A program made the translations under genes and the position numbers. From Aplidium turbinatum (taxonomy: Eukaryota > Chordata > Ascidiacea > Aplousobranchia > Polyclinidae): a DNA stretch of 64,000 bases. Below the pieces are notes generated by a model. That model was given only the letters and a program-made list of their open reading frames with translations. It searched no databases and was not told the origin of the DNA. Below, piece by piece: positions 12,801 to 24,800 of this stretch (its first letter is position 1; every line of letters begins with the position of its first letter). The stretch lies in NCBI GenBank assembly GCA_918807975.1, contig OU964934.1, forward strand, positions 16,740,001 through 16,804,000, in the 5' to 3' direction.

Positions 12801-15800
12801 AAACGCGCTGAACATGGAAGGGGCCTACTTGTTCTCCGATGCAATTTTACTAAATGGGACAATTATACCGAAAAAGAAAACTATTCTTCGTGCCAGGATG
12901 GATGACGACCACCCCATCACCTTAAACGGAGCTTTTACATTAGAAGGCGCTCTAGTTCTAAACGGAACGTTTACCCCTGCTGGGGTATTGAACCCCATTC
13001 GCAGCACCATTACACCTGCGGGCATCCGTTATACAGGGATTCCTGTTGCTCCTAATGACACGGCGCAACTGGAATGCTACGGTTTGAGTAAGTTTGTTAA
13101 AGCTTTTGCATTAATGCAACTTTGTATGAACTTCTTTTGAGCATTTTATATCATGGTTGTCATACCAAGTAGCTGAAAACTCATGTTTTTTAATAACCGT
13201 GTTTGAGTAAACTTTGAACATAGCCTATGCTATTTGGAAAGTCTTATAGTTGCATTTACTTTCTCAATACCGTTTTTAAGCAGATTTTCAAAGTCATATT
13301 AAAATAACATTTACCCTGTAAAATACTTAAGAAGAAGGTTTTTGGAAATAATGTGTTTTTGTTTAGAGTTTCCTTTAGGCTGCCAAACGTATTCAGGCCC
13401 ACACGAAGACCATTGCATAAGCAGCGTTCGTAAAGAAGCTGGTTTAGTGCCTGAAGGCTGGAACAATCCCTCGAACCTTACAACACAACGAAGGCAATTT
13501 TTTGATGCGATGAATTTGAAGTGAGTGTATTGTGTTTCGAACCATTTCTTATCTCAAGGTAGGTTGTTTGTGATCACATAAAACTTAAATGTGCATTTTT
13601 CTCTGGTATGGTGTATACTGTACAGTGTGTACAGTATACACCATATACAGTGTGTACACCATGTACAGTGTGTACAGTATACAGTATACACAAACAATAT
13701 TATATACTGTACAGTGTGTACACTGTACAGTATATAATATTGTTTGTTTTTGCTAAGCAATAAGTATGTTATCTTTGTGGTTTAAAATAAGATGTCAGCG
13801 TTTGTGACTAAAGTTAACAAAGTCCATCTTTTCATGCAGACAACTAATAGACCATATGAAAGATGTCAATAGACGAGCATTAGCATGGGATAGGAATGCG
13901 CAAAAGCAAGGGTTTGGCATGGGTAAGTAATCATAGAAGAACTTTTCAATAAAGCTTGTTCACATGATGTTCATTGGAATAGAACATATACGCAGGGTGA
14001 GTACGTATAGTATCGTACAAAATGTTGTCTGAATGTGAAAATAGTCTGCAAAGAGAAGTAACAAACAAAAATTCACCTAATCTATAGATACCGTAACCGT
14101 ATGGAAGAATATTATTTTTGCTGTATAGCAATACAACTAAGCTGTACTTCGCTACACCGCAGTCAAGAGCTGCATCAAACTTGAATGGAGAAAAAAAATC
14201 TCATCAATATAGTTATAATATTTTATCATTAAAGTTGTGTGAAAATGCATTTTTATTCTGGTGATATTAACGCAAGGTCACCAATTTTTTTATGCGTCAC
14301 ACAGGGAAAGGTCTGTAAATTACCAGTGTATATAAGCATTCTATGAAAACAACGGAAACAACAGCAAGTAACCTATTTTTGTAATTCCTCAGAATTTTTC
14401 AAAGATTGCACGACTTACCATCCTGTGCTCACTCTTGTATGTCTCAATAACATTTGGAGGGAGGTGGTCGGTTGTGTGGACGAAGGGCAACACTTTCCTG
14501 GTAAAATAAATAATGTCAGGCTCAATCGACTTTATGGAAGTAAAAATCAAAGGTTAGTGAAGATTATGTTTACTTAGTTTTAGTTTTACCATCAGTGACG
14601 TAGCGTAATCATTTTTTGGGTATTCATTTTTCAGTAAACTTTAAGCATATTACATATATTGTATGTAAAAACAAAAACAGTGGGGCTTAACGTTCTCGGT
14701 TAAATCAAACCCAGGTATTTTTTTATAATATACAAGTAGGCTAGACTAAGTTTGCTGAAAAAGTGAACCCCGAAAAAATTATCACGCTGCACCACTGGTT
14801 GCCATCATCACCACAGGTATGAAGATTAAGTGGATAGGAAGGCAAGGAAGCCAATCTTCGTGACTTCCCAGGCATGCCTTTAAGTGTTCTGCCAAAGACA
14901 TAACTGCATACTCTTGAGCGGTGTCGAACCGGCGCCCTTTACGAGTGTTGTTCCAGGGCTCTCACCAATCGGAAATGTAGCCGACTACAACCAACCTTAC
15001 AAAAGGATAGCGTAGGACCGGCACGTTAATTACAATTGTCGAGTGTAAACACTTCCACACTGTGTACTCTTAACCACATTTAGATATAAATGCAGTAACA
15101 AAAAAACATACACGCAAAAGAAAGTGGTAATTAAAAAAATATAAATTCAACAACAGATTCTTGTTAGTTCCAAGTATTCTGTTTCTTTTGCATTGTTGTT
15201 GATTCGTCGCAGGCAAGTGAAGAAGTCTATGGACGTTGTGAAATTTGATGCGTTTGAACTACAAGGACCTACTAGGCCTGGTGAGGTACCCATAGCTGCC
15301 AATAAGACCGCGCAGCTCGAGTGCTTTGGAATCCGTAAGTGCTTGTTATCATATGTAATTCCATTTAAATAAAATTGCTTATGAAGCCACGGTTGTCGTA
15401 CCGAAAGCTTTTGGGATTTTTTGTTCTCGGACCAAGAAACTTTCTCATTCCAAGAATAAAGATTCCCAAAAACAATCAATCAAAGTGCTAGGTAACGACG
15501 CCTTTATGACGATTTAATTTTCTGTCCAGCTTTTCCAATCGGCTGTCTGACGTACAAAGGCCCTCACACTGACTTGTGTTATAACACGATTCGTAAAGAG
15601 GCTGGATTGGCTCCAGAAGGCTGGAACAACGCGAAAAATATGACTAAGAGTGAAAGGGACGCCTTGGACTTGCTAAACATACGGTAACCTTGAGTAAAGT
15701 GTGTAAAGCTGTGCTGTTGCAACTGCTCGTGAAAGTTAAATTTGAGAGGATGCTTTCAAAAGAAGAGAAACATGCATAAATGTATCAAATCAACCATCTT

Positions 15801-18800
15801 CTTCGTATGAAACTTCTTCGCCACTCCAACGGTCGGGAAGCTCTGCCTTTTGCCATCCTTGAGCAGTGGCGGCGACTCGGGGTAGAAATGGGTAAGTGTC
15901 AAGCAGCCACTGAATTGTTTCGTCATCCAATTCACGCAGACCACTCACACCATTTGGCGCATGGTAGATGCCGCAGTTGCAGAGGGTGAGGTCTGCGGCT
16001 TATTCTTCATCACCACACTCACAGATCGCGGATGTAGCGATTCCTCATTTGTGCATGCAAATGTGCAAGTGCATGCAACCATCCATCAATGGGGAATGGC
16101 ATCTTTCACTTCTGAACTTGGTGCTAACTGCTGAGGAACAGACCGCAGACCTTATTATCAACGACTGTGCCACTTTCAGCCGAAGGAAGTTTTGTATGTC
16201 AGATGAAATCAAAGAGTGGCTGCTTTTTAGTAGCCTTACAGTGTATATTCCTGGAACATTGTGAGCCAGGGATGGAAAAAGCATAGAACCTCGGTCCCAG
16301 CAGCTTAAACCAAGAAAATGAGTAGAAACATATGGCTACGCGACATATTGTAGCTTCTAAAATGTTTTGTGTTTTATTGGTTTTTACCTAGAATACAGTC
16401 AACGACATACAAGCAACGTTATTGTCGTTCTAATTGTGGAAGTTTTATATTTTTTAATATCTCAATCACGCGTTTCAGAGACATAATAGATTACATGAAA
16501 AACATCGAAGACAAGGCTTTGAAAGGAGATAAAGATTCGCAGAGGATTGGCTTCGGGATGGGTATGCATATTGTTATGTAAAAATTAATGATTTGTCGTT
16601 GGATTGTGAATCATACTGGCCAGTAATGTGGTTTCATTGTGACCCAAGGATTGCATTTAATGGTATATGAACTGCAGACAATTCAAATAAAAAATGATGG
16701 TAAAAATTGCGTAATTATCATTTTAGTATAATCGAAATGCATTTAAAACAACCCCTGTAGTTGTATTGAGCAATTTTTGAACTAGAATATCATAAATTTA
16801 TCTTGTTTTAAAGATTTTTTTGAAAACTGCACAAGATACTACCCAGTCCTGAGTTTGAATTGTCTCAACTCGATATGGAAAGGGGTTGTCGGGTGTGAGG
16901 AAAGCGGGGAAGGTTATCCCGGCAGGTTAACTTTTGATCAACTCAATGAAGAATACGGAGATAAGAATCAAAGGTGAGAAGTGAAATTGTCTTCGCTGTT
17001 CGATATTAGTTAAGCTTGTCTACCAGAGACTTCAGCGGCCTGAAATATCAGAATAGGCTAAGTCTTGTTAAACGTGGTGGTACTCCATCATTTATATACA
17101 TCTTTCACAGGTAAGAAGGAAAAGCTTTCCAATATTAGCTTTTTGTTAACTAAGAAAATTTATACAATATATATACGTATATAGTAATGGATGATGATAA
17201 TGAATGTTGATGATGATGATGATATAGCGTCTTCTGTCAACGATTTTGTTCTCGCTTTGTTCATCAGAAATCGAAATATACATTAGTTTGCTTTTGAAAA
17301 ATAATGTCTGCGAACCTGGTAGGCGGAAAACATTTACTTATTCAATTGAAAGCAATAAAAGTGAAGCAAAAACATCACTGCTCTACGGATCTTATACACT
17401 ATCCAAGAGCCGAAAAACTGGGAAACTTTTTACATCAGAGGCAGTTGATGCTTAGCTCGAGTATGGCAGAAAACGAAGAAGATGGATAATAAATTTGTTA
17501 AACTTTAAGTTACACAATTGTTAAACTTCAAAAAGGAACGTTATGTTACAATTTGTAAAAATGATATATCGGTCTCATTTTAATAAAATTTCTTCATTAT
17601 TTTGTATTCAGGCAAGTGAAAGCCGTTATCTCATCCATCTTAATTGGGGCATTTGTCCAATCGATCTCCAACCCATCGGGCGGTACCATTGTTGCCGCGA
17701 ATACATCCGCCCAGAAGGAATGCTTTGGAATTGGTGAGGACCTCTATTGATTTGTTTCGTATCCAAGCGTACACCCGGTAGTTGAGGATTTAGATTGAGA
17801 GGACGGGAAGTCTAGAAAGCCAATCGTCGTGTCCACCTTCAGGGATGCCTTTAAATTTCTTGCCAAAAACACAGCCACATGCTCATGAGCGGTGTCGAAC
17901 CCGCGTCTTTTCGAACGTCGTACCAAGGCTGTCGCCGCTATGCAGCCGACTGTGTCTGATTGTATTGATGTTATTCATCATCATCATAATCCATCGTCGG
18001 TTTGTTCCCCACTAGTGGGGGTGGCCGATTGTTTCCGCGCAGCAATTGTTTTAATCCCTTTTCTCCATTTCACCCTGTCCCTTGCATCTTCCTCCTTCAG
18101 TCCGACTTTTTTAAATTCATCCTTCACTTGTTGTTTCCACGTTCTTCTTGGACGACCACGTTTCCTCTTCCCATCCACCTTTAGATCTAGTGCCTTTCTA
18201 AGAAAACTTCCTTTCTCCCTCCTTATCACATGTCCATACCATCTTACTCCATTTGCCCTTGCCAGTTGGTCTATGGTCTCTCTCATCTCTAGCATATCCA
18301 ACAATTCTTCAGTCCTTTTTTCCCTTCTCGTTTTCACCCCACACATTGCTCTCACCATTGACTTTTCCGTTCTTCTCAGGATTTCCAGTTCATTCTCTCT
18401 CATGTTATTAATATTTAAATTCTGCTGGTTTAAGTCAATAAGCCGGCAAGGTGATGGTAATTATTACATAATATATAGAGTTCGCGACTGGATGCACAAC
18501 CTTTCGAGGTCCGTTTAGTGTTGAATGCATCCATTCGATCAGAGAGGCTGCTGGATTGGTGAGGGAAGGATGGAACAATCCAGAAAACTGGACGATTCCA
18601 CTAAAGAGATACTTTGATGCTATGAATATGAGGTATTACTTAGCATTTAGTTATGCGCGCATGTTTATCTTGTCCTTTATTTTAATCTAAATCGGTAGGC
18701 TTGGGTTGGATGCCCTGTCGGGTCGTACCAAAGACTTTTTAAAAGTTGTACTGAATCTAATTCCTGCTTGCCACTCAGCAAAAGGGGTAGATTCAACATA

Positions 18801-21800
18801 TTGTACTAGGCTGCGTGTCTATACAACTGCACTGACACTGTCTGCTTTTTAAAGCGCTGAGCAACGTATGCATCTGCGATGAATACAGCGTTGTTTAAAA
18901 ACACACATTTTATTATTACTTACTTTGTCCTTTTTATCGTTACTTAGGCTAATACTCATAAAAAGAGCGCTTGCAGAGTCGTCAAAACTAATCTCTACAT
19001 TTCCTAAAGTGCAATATCTGAAAGTCACCCCTGGCTTGTTTACTCGTTATCCATTGAAATTTAGCTTTATTGAAGTTGCAAGGAAAATAACAAACACTTC
19101 AACTTTCAGAAACAGATTACAAAGAAAATTTGCTGTTTTACTTTATCATCCAACAATATTATATATCCACGATAATAGAAATGAAAAATGCTGATTACTA
19201 TTGTTGATTTTGTACCATTTCTTGTTTTAAAATTAACTTTTAAGCTTAAGCTACATTACCCATTGTCCAACGTATCCTCACTCATTAGTCGGGTTTGACA
19301 AATCTCATCAATGACTACTTTTAAGCAAATAGATTGAGTTTCGCTTTTAGCAGCGTGATCGTTGTTTACTTCACAAATGACAAACGTCTTGTTTTAACTT
19401 GATGCTGCGGGTTCAGGCTAAAACAGAACAACCCGCAACATCAGATTAACACAGATGGTTTGTATCTACATTAATTTGTGAAGTACACTACTTTTAAGTT
19501 CGTGAGTTTGCTTTGTATTTCAGACAGCTTCTCGGTCACATGAGAGAAGTAAATCGTCAAGCGTTGGGTGGCAATTTCTTCAATCAAAATCAAGGCTTTG
19601 GCATGAGTAAGAACTTCTTTGAAACTGAGATTAGTAAATGTTTTGTTGCCGCTTGAATAACCGCTTTTAAGTTTATTCGACGCTTCGAGGTGGTTTGTTC
19701 GAACCTAAGTTAGATCTAAGCGATCTATAACTCACCATCCGGTTTGTCGTATATTGTGATTGGTAGTGTCTTCTTTGAATTACACGGTTATTGCTTAGGT
19801 ACAGGAAAAAATAAACTAAGTGAACTTCAGATTACGTCGTTAAGCAAAAAATACCCCTTGCAGGGTTTTTGCCGAATTGTACATTCTACCATCCTACTCT
19901 CACTCTGAACTGTCTCAACTCGATATGGAAGGGTGTTACTTGCGTTGAAGAAGGCCTCGGTTATCCTGAAAGTCTCAACGACTCAACTTTCGATTCAAGA
20001 TGGTCAGACAAGAATCAAAGGTTTGTTACTCATTGAAAGAACATATTTGGTTGATAATAATAATAATTGAAACGTTTGCCGTAAAAGGGCATTGGTTTAG
20101 CACCGTTTGTTTCTCAGTGGAAAAGAAATGCTTGACAATGGAACAATTGATTGATAGTTGAAATGCTTTTTCCATGAATAGGCAATAGCCTATCACAAAT
20201 AGCCTATACCAATAACCTATGGTTTGCAAACAAATTTAAAGATTCTTATTGGTCATTGATTTGCCCTTTATAACCAATCAATCATCAGCTAATTTCTTTA
20301 GATGTATTTTGGCAGTGCATTGGAAGCAGAATAAAAAAAAACTACGGTTGTGCACTGACTCCATATAGACTCATTAACTATCGTTCTAGTTTGGTTTTAC
20401 TGATAGCATATTGCAAACCAGATTGTCGTTAACATACAATGCATGTAGGTGATAATTAATTTAAGCGGTGTTTTCGCTGGACTTATGTTATGCTTGCTGT
20501 GTTATAAACCGAAACAAAAATATGGTGGAATCCGATTTCGTTAACTGCAAAGTAGCTTGTTTTTTTTTTTGTTTTTTTTGCATTTCCTAAAAGTAACTTC
20601 GCTTATAACCCTTGTTTTTAGACAAGTAAGAACGCAAATGCTATCTATATACCGCAATGCATTGATCCCAAGTGACGTTAATGGGACCTATCAAGAAGAG
20701 TGTTACGGCTTAGGTACGTATAGGCCTACTGCATTCTGGAATGTGAATCGAGTGATTAATGGCTTTTGTAAGCTTTATTAATCTTCAAAATTACATTAAT
20801 CAAAGGAAACCTTGAAAACCATTAACTGATTTTCGTGCCATAATCTTGGAACATAATTATGTACTTGTGTAGTTATCGTAATTTTAAGAGAACACATAAC
20901 AGAAAATCCATATTTATTGAGTTTGGAAAAGCAAAATACTACATGTATAATCTTGGAACATATGTAATTACTGAAGTAGAAAAGTATTACACATCAAACA
21001 GAAGTTCAAAAACCCATTTTCGAAACTGTGAGATGAACTGCTTGACTCTAACTGAAAGAATGGCGATCTAAACTTCTTAGTCACGTAATTTTGCGACTTT
21101 GGCAGCAAGGAACTGCAAAAAATGCACAAAGTTGTTGCCACTTTGTATCAAGGACGTCGCATATCTTTTTATGACTTTGCACTCGAGAAAGACTAACTTT
21201 TATTTTGACACGTGTGTCAACTTTTATTAGTATTTCCTGATGGATGCTACACATATCGCGGTCCGCACTCGAACAGATGCATCCAGTCTTGTCGACGAAG
21301 AGCTGGTTTAGCAGATGAGGGGTGGAATAATCCTTTGAATATCTCCAAGGCACTCAACGCTACTTTCCAGGCCATGAACCTGAAGTAATTTTTTTTTTGT
21401 AGGATAATTTTGGGGCAGCAGTAACTTGCTTATATTACTGTCTGCTTTGTAAAGCTCTGAGGACCAACGCATTCTGCGATGGATACAGCTCTATATAAAA
21501 GCACACATTTCTGTCGTACATTATACAGATTATTATCGACAAAATTTCTTTCAAAATGCGAAGAAACCAAAGCATGCAATATACTATCTTCATGTGTTTC
21601 CGACATTTAGGCTAGTCATTCGTTTTTCTTGGTGAAGGCCCCATTTTTATGGAATGAATGTCCTAGATTTTGTGACACGATAAGTTACTGCGTAGTAGCC
21701 CAAGTTAATCTTTTTATGCACTTCAGTATAGTAAACGGATTATTATTTGAGCAGATAAATGTTAATTTTTACACCTGCTATTCTGTTCCACTAATTGAAT

Positions 21801-24800
21801 CGGAATTATGTTTTAGTCAGCTGATAAAGTACTTCCAGGACATCGCGGATGCTGCTTTTGATGATGACGTTGATTCGCAATACGATGGATTTGGAATGGG
21901 TAGGTGCTGAAAGGGCGCCGTCTGTCTTATTTTTTCTACGCGTCATATATGATTTTGTCTGCAAATATGTACGGTAGCCTATAACTTTACAAATTTGACA
22001 GCATCATTTTTAAGTAATTTGTTTTCATAGCGTCACAACTGTGCGGCTGATTGCACATGATCGCATAAACGTGTATGTGAAGCTTGAATGAGAGTTTATC
22101 ATAAATAGGTGAAAAGGGTATTGTGAAGAGAATTTGGGTTATAGTCTTATATCAGTTAAAAATTGGAGTTGTCATTTAGGTCATCGGACCACTCGGCATG
22201 CGACAACTCAGCAAGTATATTTCAGCTACTGCCAAGTCAGCAAATGAGATTTACGTGCTCACGTCGGACTTGTTTGACCATCGCTTGCTAAACTGAATTT
22301 ACTGACTTGTGACATGCCAAGTTTCGGCTTGCTCAGTTTTATCATTTGCCAGATTCAGCCACTTGCTCAGTTCACAACTGTTGAGTTGCAGGAGACACGT
22401 CATTTATGGTACCCGGTCATTTGGTCGACAGGACGTTTGGTCGACAGACATTTGGTCGACAGGACGTTTGGTCGACAGGACGTTAGGTCGACAGAACGAT
22501 TTATTTTAGGGTTAGGGTTAGTTAACTAACCATAACCCTAATCTAACCCTGACTCTAACCCTAACCCAAAAATGAATCGTTCTGTCGACCTAACGTCCTG
22601 TCGACCAAACGTCCTGTCGACCAAACGTCCTGTCGACCAAACGACCGTGCACCGTCATTTATAACTACCGTAGGAGACTCGCCATGTTAAAGAATAGCAT
22701 TGTAGTAATACAACGAGTACTTACCAGTAGTCTACATTATAAGCAAAAAAGAACTACCGTACCTTACTTGCTTTTGTAAATTTGAAATACTTCATGAATA
22801 ATGTTCTTCAGAGCTTTATCCAAATTGTCCGTCGTATCACGCCCCCCTCACCATGGAATGCTTAGTTACGATATGGATCGTAATCGTCGGTTGTGAGGAT
22901 GGTGGTTATGGTTACCCTGAAGACACCAGTCGCTCGTTGCTGGGTGTGGTGTGGAACAATAAAAACCAAAGGTGGGACATGACTCTTATTTTATCACTCT
23001 GGTCAACTAAACTCCTCTCCAAACTGCTCAGTGCTCACAATGCTTTAATGTGGTTTGCAATGCTGCACTGATGATGTACCCAGGCACAAAATCAGTCTTT
23101 TTACATTCTATCTACATTCCTCTCGTTTTTTACGTTTACCGACGTTGAATCCATGTAAAAAACGACTGATTTGCTGTCTGGGTACCAATGCTGCACGGAT
23201 AAGGTGTCAAGGCTGTACTGATGATGCACCAATTCTGCACTGATGAGATTCGAAAAGTTAAACAACTCTGCGCAGCTGCCGTTCTTTAACATCTTGTTTA
23301 CTTTTTTACAGCAACTATGATGGAAAAATATCTATCTATCTTTGATATTTACTGCATGAGTGATATCGGAATTCGTTTACCCCATACCCATTACCAGGGA
23401 TTCATAGTATAGGGATCGCTAACTCGGCTGGATATCTGACAAGCGGAGTGTAAAAGTGTTACCAATTTTTTTATTTTGGAAAAACTAATTTTTTGGCATT
23501 TTTAAAAAGTACAGTAGTGATAGCCCAAAGCTTGTACGTTTATTTACGGGCAAGGTTTGGGCAACTACTACTTTAAAAATGCCAAAATGATATTTTTACT
23601 AAAAATTTTTAAAAAAATATCTGGCAACACTTTTGCACTCCGCTTGTCAGATATCCAGCCGAGTTGGCGATCCCTATACTATGAATCCCTGCCCATTACC
23701 CACAGCTACATTAAATTTAGATTTTCTTCATTGCTATCTGTTCACAAAAAATATTACACAAAAATCTTACGTGTTTATTGTTTCTACAGGGAGATAAAAG
23801 ATGCTATGCAACTTATAAAGGACATTGCTGACACTCCGAATGAGGTTTACAAAAAAGAATGCTTTGGAAGAGGTTAAATCTTCTACATGTAGACTTAGTT
23901 ATATTTTGCAGAACAAGTATACTATATAGCCTACTCAGCGAGCAAAATCCATTTCTTTGAATTGAATCATTGTAACGAGTTAATTGAATCAAGCGGCCTA
24001 AATTCAGATAACAAAAGGGTTGAATTTGAGCTGCTGAAATCCCAGGAATCTATGAGTAAGGCAAAATTATAATTGCCCGCGAAAGTGATTTGATCAAAAA
24101 ATAAGTGAACTTTAGGCCGCGGCAAAAAGAGTTTGATAAACATGATATAACAGCTCATATGATGATGATACCTATCCCTCGCCTTCGAGGATGATGGCCT
24201 TCGCAATAAAAATAAAAAGCTAACAGTGAGTTCTTAAATGGCTAATGAGTCCAATCTTGGCTTTAAAAGTTCGGTTAAATTTGGTACATTTAAGATCCTT
24301 TGGGAGAGTTGGTTGTGGGTGTGATTGTCGTTCTTTTCTTAGCATTTTTTTTTTTCATTCATATGACTAAGATAAACCATACAACTGTATTATTGATATG
24401 CATTATGCTACTTTCCATATGCTTCCAGGTGTTCCTATCTGGATGTTTGTTGCCACTGCGCTTGGGATTAAGCTTGTGCTCATTGCTCTCGCCTTCATCA
24501 TTCTAAACAGGTTTATTTACTCTTACCATAAGAAATATTGTTTTATCTATCTAGTCTATAAGCTACAGTTTAGAATATAAGTTAACTATCTTGTAAGGTC
24601 TCTGCAGCTAATAAGGCCCACCCCCGGGATCTTTGTTGTTACAACTCTTTTAAACAAAAGTGGAAGCTCTGATTGCTGCCATGGTGAATTGAGACTGACT
24701 GGTGAAGTTGCAAAGCCTAAGGTTCAGAACTTTTTGAGTTACGGAAAGTTGAAGTTTGAGGGAATGAAATTGAGTGGTTTTCTTAATTTTCACATATTTT

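Noticed and set aside
12621-13025. Minus-strand open frames opposite the hexapeptide exon
   Set aside because: They are shadows of the strongly biased repeat exon on the plus strand and have no splice or family support.
16369-16581. Long open frame taken as a single exon start for domain 13 B
   Set aside because: The family phase and the cgtttcag acceptor place the exon at 16479-16561; the upstream part is intron.
22510-22570. Interstitial telomere from chromosome fusion
   Set aside because: The TTAGGG-like units lie inside a foldback element with a 9-bp target duplication, so insertion explains them.
23236-23255. ctgatgagattcgaaaa as a second hammerhead core
   Set aside because: No stem II of useful length fits between ctgatga and gaaa and no stem I or III partners are found.
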